A DNA stretch of 64,000 bases. It comes from Niallia sp. NCCP-28 (lineage in GTDB: Bacteria; Bacillota; Bacilli; Bacillales; Cytobacillaceae). Position numbers and translations under genes: made by a program. The stretch is taken from positions 620,001 through 684,000 of the forward strand of contig NZ_BQYJ01000002.1 in assembly GCF_023168165.1 (NCBI RefSeq), given 5' to 3'. Positions 9,343 through 17,996 of the stretch are shown here, piece by piece. The notes beneath the pieces were generated by a model. It was given only the letters and a program-made list of their open reading frames with translations. It was not told the DNA's origin and ran no database searches. Numbering within the stretch: position 1 is the stretch's first letter; each line of letters begins with the position of its first letter.

Positions 9343-9432
9343 GTATTATATATAATATTTGAATATATATATAATACATCTCGACATGCGCTTAAAAATT
9401 ATATATAATACTATTTATTATATATAATTTTT
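9343..9432. promoter_or_regulatory. Two AT-rich palindromes, candidate GntR operators
   Basis: GTATTATATATA (9343) faces TATATATAATAC (ending 9377), and AAAATTATATATAATA (9395) faces TATTATATATAATTTT (ending 9431). Both share the core TTATATATAA. They lie between the FCD regulator gene and the dehydrogenase gene it probably controls, the expected place for its operators. The protein-site link is inferred. Confidence 0.5.
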
Positions 9433-9553
9433 ATTTGATAAGGGGGTTGATCTATTAGGTTAAGAAGATATCTTAGTAGAATGGATAAATGATGGCGGTT
9501 TCTTTTTTGCTTTTATTAAAAAATCTGCAATAGGTTACGGAGGGGATAGTTCC

Positions 9554-10303
9554 ATGTTTCGATTAGATGGAAAAGTAGCAGCTGTTACAGGTGCTACAAG
9601 AGGAATAGGCAGACAAATTGCACTTGCATTAGCAGAAGCAGGGGCAACCGTTGCATTGCTGCAGCGAAACACAACGGATGATACAGTGCAAAAAGAAATA
9701 GAGGCAATTGGCCAAAAATCGATTATTGTAGAATGTGATTTGGAGAATCCAACACAAGTGAAAAATGCAATACCCGCAGTTATAGATCGATTAGGCAGTA
9801 TAGATATTCTTGTCAACAATGCTGGCATTCAAAGACGTTCTCCTTCTTTGGAGTTTTCTGAAAGTGACTGGGATGATGTTATTAATGTTAATTTAAAGTC
9901 GGTTTGGCTTTTATGTCAGGCAGCTGGAAAATATATGGTGCCAAAAAAGCAAGGGAAAATAATTAATATGGCATCCCTTTTGTCTTTCCAAGGTGGGTTA
10001 ACAGTGCCGGCTTATGCTGCGGCAAAAGGGGGCGTAGCTCAATTAACAAAGGCATTATCTAATGAGTGGGCAAAGGAAAATGTAAATGTAAATGCTATTG
10101 TTCCTGGATATATTGCAACAGATATGAATGAAGCATTGATTTTAGATGGAACACGCAATAAACAAATTCTTGAAAGAATTCCAGCAGGACGTTGGGGGCT
10201 AGCAGAAGATTTTAGTGGAACCGCTGTTTTTTTAGCCTCCGATGCATCCAATTATATTCATGGGCATTTATTAGCTGTAGATGGCGGCTGGTTAGGTCGT
10301 TAA
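9554..10303 (+). CDS. SDR-family sugar-acid dehydrogenase (KduD-like)
   Basis: A 249-residue classical short-chain dehydrogenase. The NAD(P) site TGATRGIG is at residues 13-20, NNAG at about 88-91, the catalytic Ser lies in MASLLS, and the YAAAKGG motif supplies Tyr and Lys. The C-terminal ILERIPAGRWGLAEDFSGTAVFLASDASNYIHGHLLAVDGGWLGR pattern is typical of 2-deoxy-D-gluconate 3-dehydrogenase (KduD) and gluconate 5-dehydrogenases. It probably interconverts a keto-sugar acid with its hydroxy form. The ATG follows GGAGGGGATAGTTCC. The GntP permease gene follows 393 bases later, beyond a cre-like site and a repeat element. The exact substrate is unknown. Confidence 0.85.
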   Translation: MFRLDGKVAAVTGATRGIGRQIALALAEAGATVALLQRNTTDDTVQKEIEAIGQKSIIVECDLENPTQVKNAIPAVIDRLGSIDILVNNAGIQRRSPSLEFSESDWDDVINVNLKSVWLLCQAAGKYMVPKKQGKIINMASLLSFQGGLTVPAYAAAKGGVAQLTKALSNEWAKENVNVNAIVPGYIATDMNEALILDGTRNKQILERIPAGRWGLAEDFSGTAVFLASDASNYIHGHLLAVDGGWLGR

Positions 10304-10479
10304 ATAAAACATCGATTTATTTGCAGGGGGGAGCTGATTTATTTCTACTAGCCATTTGTTTGGTGGATGCCCACAATAATTGTAGCAATAGATCACCCTT
10401 GCAAAACAGTAATCTAGTGAACAATCAAATGACACCGCATTCTATTGTAATCTTTTTATAAGTTTAAAGTGAATTATTT

Positions 10480-10493
10480 CGAAAGCGTTTTAA
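10480..10493. promoter_or_regulatory. cre-like catabolite site upstream of gntP
   Basis: CGAAAGCGTTTTAA fits the CcpA consensus TGWAANCGNTNWCA at 12 of 14 positions. It sits between the dehydrogenase and GntP genes, just upstream of repeat copy B. Confidence 0.4.
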
Positions 10494-10512
10494 AAAAATG
10501 GATTTTACCTCG

Positions 10513-10658
10513 CATTAACGGGTTTTTGTTCCTGTCCTAAAGGATAATGAGAGAAAACAAGAAATCTAGGTGAGCAAAAATTTGCCTATAAAAGCCTGAT
10601 TGCTTTAACCAACAATCAGTAGGGAGCGGAGAATCCCCTGATTGAAGTTTCACTTTAT
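10513..10658 (+). repeat. Dispersed intergenic repeat, family 1, copy B (bcr1-like)
   Basis: Starts CATTAACGGG and ends TTGAAGTTTCACTTTAT, with internal AGAAATCTAGGTGAGC and TTTGCCTATAAAAGCC. This is the compact, 146-base form, without the extra AAAGACATTGCCA hairpin of copies at 1095 and 42809. The 3' hairpin is CAATCAGTAGGG against CCCCTGATTG. It ends 38 bases before the GntP start codon. Confidence 0.8.
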
Positions 10659-10696
10659 TAGAAAGATTGACTATACCATCTATTGGAGGTAATGCA

Positions 10697-12031
10697 ATGC
10701 CTATTTTAATTGTTGCTATTGGTGTTCTTATTCTATTATTTCTTATTATGAAGGTGAAATTAAACACGTTTGTTTCTCTAGTGATTGTCTCTTTTTTAGT
10801 AGCTGTTGGCCTCGGAATGGAGTTAACTGAAATAGTAAAGACAATAGAAGCCGGAATAGGCAGTCAGTTGGGTCATTTGGCCTTAGTTTTTGGATTAGGA
10901 GCAATGCTCGGAAGATTAGTATCTGATGCAGGAGGCGGACATAGAATCGCCATTACCCTTATTAATAAATTCGGCAAAAAACGTATACAGCTAGCTGTTG
11001 TTGTTGCTTCATTTATCGTTGGGGTCGCTTTATTTTTTGAAGTAGGACTTGTTTTATTAATTCCAATCATTTATGCGATAGCGAAAGAAGTAAAAATGCC
11101 TTTTCTGTATTTAGGAATACCGATGGCAGCTGCATTAAATGTTACACATGGCTTTTTGCCTCCACATCCAGCACCGACAGCGATTACGGCTGCATATGGC
11201 GCGGATATTGGGCAAGTATTGTTATTAGGTACACTTATTGCTATTCCTACTACTATTGTTTCAGGCCCGCTATTTAATAAATTTGCTATGAAGGTTTTTC
11301 CAAGCGCCTATAAAAAGAGCGGCAATTTAGCTGCTTTAGGGCCGCAAAAAGAGTTTCAATTAAAAGATACACCTGGGTTTGGCATCAGTGTATTAACGTC
11401 ATTATTTCCTGTGATATTTATGGGGCTTGCGACAATCTTTTCTTTGCTGATATCAGGAGAATCTAAAGTAAAAGAAGTTGTTGAATTTGTTGGCGCTCCA
11501 GGAACTGCCATGCTTCTCTCCCTTTTAATCGCAATCTATACAATGGGATATGCAAGAAGAATTCCTATGAAAGAAATTGGGCAGACATTATCTCAATCTA
11601 TCGCACAGATAGCAATGATGCTATTGATTATCGGCGGTGGAGGTGCATTTAAACAAGTGCTGGTAGACGGAGGGGTTGGCGATTATGTGGCCACATTATT
11701 CAGTGAAAGCAATATGTCTCCCATTTTAGTTGCCTGGATGATTGCTGCAATATTGCGTCTTTGCTTAGGATCTGCGACGGTGGCTGCACTTACAACGGCT
11801 GGACTGGTCACTCCTTTATTAGCATTAAGCACGGTCAATCCAGCACTGGTTGTTTTAGCGACAGGGGCAGGAAGCGTTATATTCTGCCATGTGAATGATG
11901 CTGGGTTTTGGATGGTGAAAGAGTATTTTGGTTTAAGCATGAAAGAAACCTTCCAAACATGGAGCGTGCTGACAACAGTAATTTCGATAACAGGCCTTTT
12001 ATGTGTATTATTATTGGGAGTGTTCATTTAA
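10697..12031 (+). CDS. GntP-family gluconate/sugar-acid permease
   Basis: A 444-residue, very hydrophobic protein with 12-14 membrane segments. LGAMLGRLVSDAGGGHRIA, FLPPHPAPTAI, and the C-terminal LRLCLGSATVAALTTAG and HVNDAGFWMVKEYFGLS are hallmark segments of the gluconate permease (GntP) family, which imports gluconate or related acids with protons. The frame is open from 10667, but the ATG at 10697 follows TTGGAGGTAATGCA and begins the family's usual N-terminus. It lies behind the KduD-like gene and may form one regulon with it under the FCD regulator. A terminator at 12109 ends the unit. Substrate choice among gluconate, idonate and glycerate-type acids is open. Confidence 0.92.
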   Translation: MPILIVAIGVLILLFLIMKVKLNTFVSLVIVSFLVAVGLGMELTEIVKTIEAGIGSQLGHLALVFGLGAMLGRLVSDAGGGHRIAITLINKFGKKRIQLAVVVASFIVGVALFFEVGLVLLIPIIYAIAKEVKMPFLYLGIPMAAALNVTHGFLPPHPAPTAITAAYGADIGQVLLLGTLIAIPTTIVSGPLFNKFAMKVFPSAYKKSGNLAALGPQKEFQLKDTPGFGISVLTSLFPVIFMGLATIFSLLISGESKVKEVVEFVGAPGTAMLLSLLIAIYTMGYARRIPMKEIGQTLSQSIAQIAMMLLIIGGGGAFKQVLVDGGVGDYVATLFSESNMSPILVAWMIAAILRLCLGSATVAALTTAGLVTPLLALSTVNPALVVLATGAGSVIFCHVNDAGFWMVKEYFGLSMKETFQTWSVLTTVISITGLLCVLLLGVFI

Positions 12032-12108
12032 AATGTAAGCGTTTTATATAATAGGTGTAAATAGCACATAATGCAGGAATTTTTGCTTAGTAAGAGCGTA
12101 TAAAAAAT

Positions 12109-12155
12109 AAAAGCTATCTAAATAGATTATCGTCAATCTATCTAGATAGCTTTTT
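12109..12155 (+). terminator. Terminator of the gntP unit
   Basis: AAAAGCTATCTA and AGATTATCG-side bases pair with the complementary AATCTATCTAGATAGCTTTT arm, making a long stem with a small loop and a T tail. Confidence 0.85.
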
Positions 12156-12203
12156 AGCATTTTCAGCATAAAAAATTATTGGGGAAAATAGAAAGCTTGT
12201 TTT

Positions 12204-12232
12204 TTGACATTCCTTATAATGGAAAGTAGAAT
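12204..12232 (+). promoter_or_regulatory. Sigma-A promoter for the aldehyde dehydrogenase gene
   Basis: TTGACA at 12204-12209, exactly 17 bases of spacer, and TAGAAT at 12227-12232. It is followed by the dehydrogenase leader with no other gene between. Confidence 0.7.
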
Positions 12233-12383
12233 AAAGATATTCCATGTTTGTTTTTATGCTTTCAAAAGAATACTTGAGTCCTTTCTTCAATTCTCCTAAT
12301 TTATTGTATGAACATATGATTTTATTGTTTTGAAATGATTAAATCAAGGAATGGAGATGAAGACTATCTAAAGTTCAAATAAA

Positions 12384-12397
12384 TGAATGCGCTTTCT
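12384..12397. promoter_or_regulatory. cre-like site inside the aldehyde dehydrogenase leader
   Basis: TGAATGCGCTTTCT matches TGWAANCGNTNWCA at 12 of 14 positions. It lies about 150 bases downstream of the promoter, where bound CcpA would act as a roadblock. Confidence 0.4.
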
Positions 12398-12609
12398 AAT
12401 AAACTCGCTTTATAGGTTTGGATATAGTAATCAGATGACCAGGTAATCAGTGATAGGGAGTTGCGAAGAAAAAGGAATTTGGTGTTTGAAGGGAAGCAAA
12501 AAAGCCTGCATAGAAGATTTTTTCCTGGTAGGGTAGCATCAAGAAAAGTAAGGTAGACTATTCAACCATCCTACTTTAATAAATAAAGTGCAAAGGGAGA
12601 GTTTTATTC

Positions 12610-14103
12610 ATGGCTACTACTTTAGATACTGTAAATATCCTCGAAAAAGAATATAAATTGTACATTAATGGGAAATGGACAAAGGGAACAGAAGGCAAAT
12701 TGATGGCGAGCCATAACCCCAGCAATGGGGAAAAGCTCGTAGATTTTGTTGATGCATCCTATGCAGATGTGGATGCGGCAGTAGATGCTGCTACAGAAGC
12801 ATTTAAAACATGGAAAAAAGTAAGTTTAATAGAAAGAAGCAACCTGCTTTTAAAAATTGCAGATTTAATAGATGAAAATGCTGAACGTTTAGCCATTGTA
12901 GAAACCCTGGATAATGGGAAACCGCTCAGAGAAACAAAAGCAATTGACATTCCTTTAAGTTCTGACCATTTTCGTTATTTTGCGGGAGTAATCCGTGCAG
13001 AAGAAGGTTCGGCACAAGGATTTGATGAAGATACTCTCTCTATTGTCATTAAAGAGCCAATCGGAGTGGTTGGTCAAATTATTCCTTGGAACTTTCCGCT
13101 TTTAATGGCAGCATGGAAAATAGCGCCAGCCATTGCGGCCGGAAATACCGTAGTAATTCACCCATCTTCCTCTACTTCTTTAAGCCTATTGGAATTGGCG
13201 AAAATATTGGATCAAGTTTTACCGCCTGGTGTAGTAAATGTTATTACAGGCCGAGGCTCCTACTCTGGAGATTATATGCTGAAACATGATGGATTTGCTA
13301 AATTGGCATTTACCGGATCAACCGATATAGGATACACAGTAGCAGAAGCGGCAGCAAAAAAATTAATTCCATCTACATTGGAATTAGGAGGGAAATCAGC
13401 TAATATTATTTTTGATGATGCGCCAATAGAGCGTGCCCTTGAAGGCGTGCAGCTGGGGATTCTCTTCAATCAAGGTCAAGTATGCTGTGCAGGTTCTCGC
13501 ATTTTTATTCAAGAGGGTATTTATGATGAGTTTCTTGCAAAAATGAAACAAGCTTTTGAACAAGTAAAAGTTGGTTTCCCTTGGGAAGAGGATGTAAAAA
13601 TGGGTGCACAAGTAAATGAACGCCAGCTTCAGCAAATTTTATCTTATGTCAAAATAGGGGAAAATGAAGGAGCACGACTTGTAACGGGAGGCTGCCGCTT
13701 AACAGATGATGGCTTAGAAAAAGGAGCATTTATGGCGCCAACAATTCTAGCTGATGCAACAAATGATATGCGCATTGCTCAAGAAGAAATTTTTGGACCT
13801 GTTGCAACAGTAATTAAATTTAAAACAGAAGAAGAAGTGATTGAACTTGCAAACCAATCAGAATTTGGTTTAGGAGGGGCAGTATTCTCCAGAGATATTA
13901 ATACCGCTTTGCGTGTGGCAAGAGGAATTGAAACAGGGCGAGTTTGGGTAAATACGTACAATCAGCTTCCTGCCGGCGCACCGTTTGGTGGCTACAAAAA
14001 ATCTGGCATTGGCCGAGAAACACATAAAAGCATTTTAGATGGATATACACAAACAAAAAATATTTATGTGGTTACAAAAGAAGAGACAGATGGATTGTAT
14101 TAA
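12610..14103 (+). CDS. NAD(P)-dependent aldehyde dehydrogenase
   Basis: A 497-residue aldehyde dehydrogenase that oxidises an aldehyde to its acid. Visible catalytic residues are Asn161 (IPWNFP), Glu258 (LELGGKSAN) and the nucleophile Cys292 in NQGQVCCAGSR. The cofactor motif GSTDIG is at about 236-241. One position is unusual: the lysine that normally contacts the cofactor ribose (VVLKPSE in most relatives) is His184 here (VVIHPSSSTS). This may be a subgroup trait and not a defect. The ATG follows GGGAGAGTTTTATTC. It has its own promoter and cre-like site, so it may serve alcohol, lactaldehyde or sugar-derived aldehydes under carbon control. The terminator at 14187 closes the unit. Confidence 0.92.
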   Translation: MATTLDTVNILEKEYKLYINGKWTKGTEGKLMASHNPSNGEKLVDFVDASYADVDAAVDAATEAFKTWKKVSLIERSNLLLKIADLIDENAERLAIVETLDNGKPLRETKAIDIPLSSDHFRYFAGVIRAEEGSAQGFDEDTLSIVIKEPIGVVGQIIPWNFPLLMAAWKIAPAIAAGNTVVIHPSSSTSLSLLELAKILDQVLPPGVVNVITGRGSYSGDYMLKHDGFAKLAFTGSTDIGYTVAEAAAKKLIPSTLELGGKSANIIFDDAPIERALEGVQLGILFNQGQVCCAGSRIFIQEGIYDEFLAKMKQAFEQVKVGFPWEEDVKMGAQVNERQLQQILSYVKIGENEGARLVTGGCRLTDDGLEKGAFMAPTILADATNDMRIAQEEIFGPVATVIKFKTEEEVIELANQSEFGLGGAVFSRDINTALRVARGIETGRVWVNTYNQLPAGAPFGGYKKSGIGRETHKSILDGYTQTKNIYVVTKEETDGLY

Positions 14104-14496
14104 TTTCTAGTTCTATTGGAAGTTATGATGCTTTTTAGACAATAAGAAAAAATTTGTTTGAAACATTGGACAAGAAAAGTTTTAAAATACACCCCGATTG
14201 TTAGACATAACTAACAATCGGGGTGTATTTTTTTGCTGGATTGCAGCCTAAGAAAAAATAGATATCTTTACAAAGTTATGGAAAGGGACGAATGGACAAA
14301 AAACGGTACGAGATTCCTATAATCTATGAAGCAAATATTTTATTCATCATTTGTCACTTATAGATTATAATTTAATAGAACAAATTTTGATCAACATAAT
14401 GAAAGCGCATCCAATAATGTGGATGAATGTGTGGCTTTACAAAAAGGTTCTTTATCGAATATAGAGAAAAATAGAGATAAGGTAAGGAGAATATAT
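14104..14496. other. Upstream region of the two-component system
   Basis: After the terminator at 14187 the region has an inverted repeat TATAATCTAT (14318-14327) / ATAGATTATA (14360-14369) and a cre-like TGAAAGCGCATCCA at 14400-14413 (12 of 14 positions). The response regulator frame is open from 14419, but the AAGGAG-type ribosome site supports 14497. Confidence 0.4.
14187..14234 (+). terminator. Terminator of the aldehyde dehydrogenase gene
   Basis: ATACACCCCGATTGTTA and its exact complement form a 17-base perfect stem with an 8-base loop, followed by seven T. Confidence 0.95.
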
Positions 14497-16026
14497 ATGA
14501 AAGAGGAGAACTATTGCAAGGTCCTTATTGTGGATGATGAAGATTTAATAAGACAAGGAATCAAACATTATATAGAGTGGGAGAACGAGGGATTTGAAAT
14601 TGTTGGGGAGGCATCGAATGGCAAGGAAGCGCTTGGATTAATGGAAACCATGAAACCACATATTATTTTAACAGATATGGTCATGCCGTTGATGGATGGG
14701 GAAGAATTAACCCGTATAGTAAAAGAACAATTTCCTTCGATTGAAATAATCATACTCAGCAGTTTTAGTGAGTACGATTATGTTAGGTCTACCTTTCAAA
14801 ATGGTGTTGTAGATTACATATTGAAGCCAAAGTTGGATGCTCAAAGTTTATTGGATGTATTGAATGTCGCAAGGCAGAGAATTCCTGTGTTTGAAAAGCA
14901 AGGAAAAAAAGATAACGCACAGAAATCTGTCCCAAAACTGCTGGAAAGATTAATAGCAGGATATGAAGTACCACTAAACGACAAAGAGATAAAACAGGCA
15001 CTTCCTCATTCTACTTTTTATTTATTGGGAATTAAATTAAAGGGAACCGCTAGCTGGAACAGCAATTTAGAGGAACTGCTGGATTTAAATGTACAAGATT
15101 ATCGTTATTATTTATGCTATCTAGAAGATTCTTATGATGTATTTCTTATTAATACAGACAAAAGCTCTTTATTGGAAAAGCAGCTAGAAGAAGCAGCAAT
15201 GAAGCTAACATCAAGCCATTTCTTTTTCCTTTCAAATAGATACAATGATTTTTTGCAAACTGGAGTAATATACAAAAATAACTTTTTGAAACTTGTAAAT
15301 TATTCTTTTTATTTTCCTGACCAATATCACATAACAGAGGAAGAATGGACGAATCATTGTCCAAAAAAAGAGAATTTTAATTTAGATTGGTTTATTGATG
15401 AATGGAAACAGAAAAATTTTGATGCTGCATTGGAATATTTAAAAAAACATGTAGAAAAGATGGCTTGCTGCTACAAAATGGAAGTTTCTGAGTATAAAGC
15501 CTTTTTTAGTAATATTATTTTTAATTTAACGATTCTTCTTCATAATATGGGATATGAAGTGAAAGAGCTGGATAATGCAAAATACCATTATTTTAATACG
15601 ATAGATCATTCTCCAACAGCAAAAGATACCATTAATCAACTAGATTTATTTCTTGAAGAGGTAAGGAAATATGTAGTCCATAAGGAAGATCAGCGAATGG
15701 TTCCGATTAATATGAAAAGAATCATCGATTATGTTACAGAACATTATGCTGAGTCTTTAACGTTAACCGATTTAGCTAATCATTTTCATTTTAATCCTTC
15801 CTATCTGTCCAGCTACTTTTCTACACATAATAATGAAAGTTTTATTGAATTTCTAAATAGGGTCAGAATAGAAAAAGCGGTAAAGCTATTAAAAGATGGG
15901 GGAAATTCTATATCAGAGATCAGCAGCAAGGTCGGATATTCAGACCACAGCTATTTCTGCAAAGTTTTTAAGAAGCTAAAGGGATTGTCACCGAGCCAAT
16001 ATAAAAGAAAATATCAAATAAGATAA
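14497..16026 (+). CDS. Response regulator with AraC-type DNA-binding domain (YesN-like)
   Basis: A 509-residue transcription factor. Residues 8-125 form a receiver domain with acidic pocket IVDDED, phosphoacceptor Asp60 (ILTDMVMP) and Lys in YILKPK. A middle region of about 270 residues has no clear family. The last 100 residues form an AraC/XylS double helix-turn-helix (YAESLTLTDLANHFHFNPSYLSSYF and ISEISSKVGYSDHSYFCKVFKKL, ending GLSPSQYKRKYQIR). The ATG at 14497 follows AAGGAGAATATAT. The partner kinase starts 11 bases downstream. Together with the ABC transporter and beta-galactosidase genes that follow, it probably activates galactoside uptake in response to an extracellular sugar, as YesN/LytTR-type sugar systems do. 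Confidence 0.92.
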   Translation: MKEENYCKVLIVDDEDLIRQGIKHYIEWENEGFEIVGEASNGKEALGLMETMKPHIILTDMVMPLMDGEELTRIVKEQFPSIEIIILSSFSEYDYVRSTFQNGVVDYILKPKLDAQSLLDVLNVARQRIPVFEKQGKKDNAQKSVPKLLERLIAGYEVPLNDKEIKQALPHSTFYLLGIKLKGTASWNSNLEELLDLNVQDYRYYLCYLEDSYDVFLINTDKSSLLEKQLEEAAMKLTSSHFFFLSNRYNDFLQTGVIYKNNFLKLVNYSFYFPDQYHITEEEWTNHCPKKENFNLDWFIDEWKQKNFDAALEYLKKHVEKMACCYKMEVSEYKAFFSNIIFNLTILLHNMGYEVKELDNAKYHYFNTIDHSPTAKDTINQLDLFLEEVRKYVVHKEDQRMVPINMKRIIDYVTEHYAESLTLTDLANHFHFNPSYLSSYFSTHNNESFIEFLNRVRIEKAVKLLKDGGNSISEISSKVGYSDHSYFCKVFKKLKGLSPSQYKRKYQIR

Positions 16027-16037
16027 GAGGAATATCA

Positions 16038-17834
16038 ATGAAGTTTATACCAAACCGTTTTAAACATAATGGGTTGTTTATCATTATGTTTTTATTGACC
16101 GTTACCATTGTTATAATTGTCAGCATCAGTATTTCTTGGGCAACTTTAAGGATGTCCGAGAAATTTTTTGTTGAAAAATTTAGTATAACTAATTCGAAAG
16201 TGATGAATCAAATAAGTGATAAGTTTGAGTCTTATCATGATTCTATTGTAATCGCTTCAACTAATATCCTTCAAAGCAGTACGGTGAAGAGGGTATTGAC
16301 TGAAAAGGCAACAAATATCGAAAAAATGCGTTCATTTTATAACTTGGATCAGCAAATGAAATACATTAGATCCAATCTTGACTCTTTTGAGGCAGAAATA
16401 TTGATTAGTGGGATAAATGGAGTGAATTATACAACCAATCGTTCCTACTGGCCAATTACAGATGAAGAATTAACAGAAAGTGACTTAATAAAGCAAACAC
16501 GAGTGACACCAAAAAAAATAGTCTATCAGTATTATCAATTGAAAAGTGATGCATCAAATAATAAGGAGCGGTTCATTGTTGCATCAAGGGCGTTAAAAGA
16601 TCCATTTTCAATGTCTATCTATGGGTCAATGTTTTTTGTTATTTCAGAAAGAGAGTTTAGAAACTTTTATGCTAATTATACTGGGGCAGGGAACGATGTC
16701 TATCTTATAGATAAATCTGGTGTTATTTTTTCAAGCAATCAATCAGAATTAATTGGGCAGATGGAGCCAGAGTTGCTCCAACATGTAGAAAAGATCAGCT
16801 CTAGCAAGGATCAGTATATTATTGAAGAATTTATGGGAAAAGAACAAATCGTTCTAATGAAATATTTGCCTTCATTTGATATGTATTTATTTAACATTAT
16901 TGATGAAAAACAGGCGGTAGGAGGGTTATTTGATAAAAAGTCCATTTTTATGATTTGTATGACCATCGTTTTAATCGCCTTAATTGCCATTTTCCTTTTA
17001 TCTAGAATGTTAACAAATTCTTTGTCCCGTCTAGTAAAACAAATATCTAATGCTTCCCAGAATAAGTTTCATCAATATGTAACAGTTGGTGGGATTTATG
17101 AAACCAGGCAAATAGGAAGAGCATTTAATGCAATGCTGGATGAGCTTCATGAATATGTAGATCAATTGCTCCTTGCTCAAAAGCACCAAAGAAATGCAGA
17201 GCTTGAGGCGCTTCAGCAGCAGATTAATCCCCATTTTTTATACAATACACTTACTTCCATTAAGTTTACAGTACAGCAAGGAGAAAAGAAGGAAGCGGAT
17301 GCCATTATCAATTCCCTTATTTCTTTATTGCAAAATACAATTGGCAATGTAAGTGAAACGGTAACAATAGATCAAGAAATAGAGAATTTACAAAGTTATG
17401 TTTTTATTAATCAAAAAAGATATGGCAGCCGTATTAATGTCCAGTATTTTATTGATCCAAAATGTAGACAATACCAAATTCCAAAGCTGCTTTTACAGCC
17501 ATTTGTAGAGAATGCCTTTTTCCATGCATTTACTTTAAAAAATTATGGATACATCCATATCCTTGTTTGGTCAGACAAAAACTATTTAATTTGTGAAGTG
17601 GTAGACAATGGGGATGGAATGGAGTTCATTTCTGATAAACATTTGCCTGATACAAAACGGAATCAGCAGTTGTTTAAAGGAATAGGCATCCGCAATGTAA
17701 ATGACAGAATTGGTTTATTGTATGGGGAACCATTTGGAGTAGATATATCCAGCACTTTAGGGGAGGGAACAAAAGTGAAAATAATGCTTCCAATTCTGAA
17801 AACTGAAGTAGGCGAGAAGTCAGAAATAGAATAA
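16038..17834 (+). CDS. Sensor histidine kinase (YesM-like)
   Basis: A 598-residue membrane kinase. One membrane segment (about 12-34) and a second (about 303-323) bracket an extracellular Cache-like sensor region. A HAMP linker follows, then the His_kinase (LytS/YesM) motif ALQQQINPHFLYNTL with phospho-His399, and a C-terminal ATPase domain with N-box LLQPFVENAFFHAF and G-boxes DNGDGM and GIGIRNVNDR. It would phosphorylate the regulator encoded directly upstream. The ATG follows AGAGGAATATCA. The lipoprotein gene of the ABC transporter lies 162 bases downstream, behind a cre-like site, so the kinase probably senses the sugar, directly or via the binding protein. Confidence 0.92.
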   Translation: MKFIPNRFKHNGLFIIMFLLTVTIVIIVSISISWATLRMSEKFFVEKFSITNSKVMNQISDKFESYHDSIVIASTNILQSSTVKRVLTEKATNIEKMRSFYNLDQQMKYIRSNLDSFEAEILISGINGVNYTTNRSYWPITDEELTESDLIKQTRVTPKKIVYQYYQLKSDASNNKERFIVASRALKDPFSMSIYGSMFFVISEREFRNFYANYTGAGNDVYLIDKSGVIFSSNQSELIGQMEPELLQHVEKISSSKDQYIIEEFMGKEQIVLMKYLPSFDMYLFNIIDEKQAVGGLFDKKSIFMICMTIVLIALIAIFLLSRMLTNSLSRLVKQISNASQNKFHQYVTVGGIYETRQIGRAFNAMLDELHEYVDQLLLAQKHQRNAELEALQQQINPHFLYNTLTSIKFTVQQGEKKEADAIINSLISLLQNTIGNVSETVTIDQEIENLQSYVFINQKRYGSRINVQYFIDPKCRQYQIPKLLLQPFVENAFFHAFTLKNYGYIHILVWSDKNYLICEVVDNGDGMEFISDKHLPDTKRNQQLFKGIGIRNVNDRIGLLYGEPFGVDISSTLGEGTKVKIMLPILKTEVGEKSEIE

Positions 17835-17957
17835 AAAAGGGTTAAATTCTAAAAATAATACAATTTTAAAATAGGTTAACTAAAAAAACAAAAATAATTA
17901 CAAATGTTTAAAAAAATCCTCCTAACAATAAAAAAATGAAAATGGTAGGATAGATAT

Positions 17958-17980
17958 TGTAAACATGATAACGTTTACAA
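17958..17980 (+). promoter_or_regulatory. cre-like site / inverted repeat upstream of the ABC transporter operon
   Basis: TGATAACGTTTACA (17966-17979) matches the CcpA consensus at 13 of 14 positions. It is embedded in an inverted repeat TTGTAAAC / GTTTACAA (17958-17965, 17973-17980). It lies 17 bases upstream of the lipoprotein start codon, where binding would repress. Confidence 0.6.
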
Positions 17981-17996
17981 AAAAGGGGGATTTAAT

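Larger units (their letters stand above)
12032..12609. other. Gap and long leader before the aldehyde dehydrogenase gene
   Basis: A cre-like TGTAAGCGTTTTAT lies at 12034-12047 just after gntP, then the gntP terminator. A good promoter stands at 12204-12232, so the dehydrogenase mRNA would carry a leader of about 370 bases. A cre-like site is inside this leader and an inverted repeat (AGTAAGGTAG against ATCCTACTT) lies near 12550-12576. No coding frame is seen. Confidence 0.5.
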
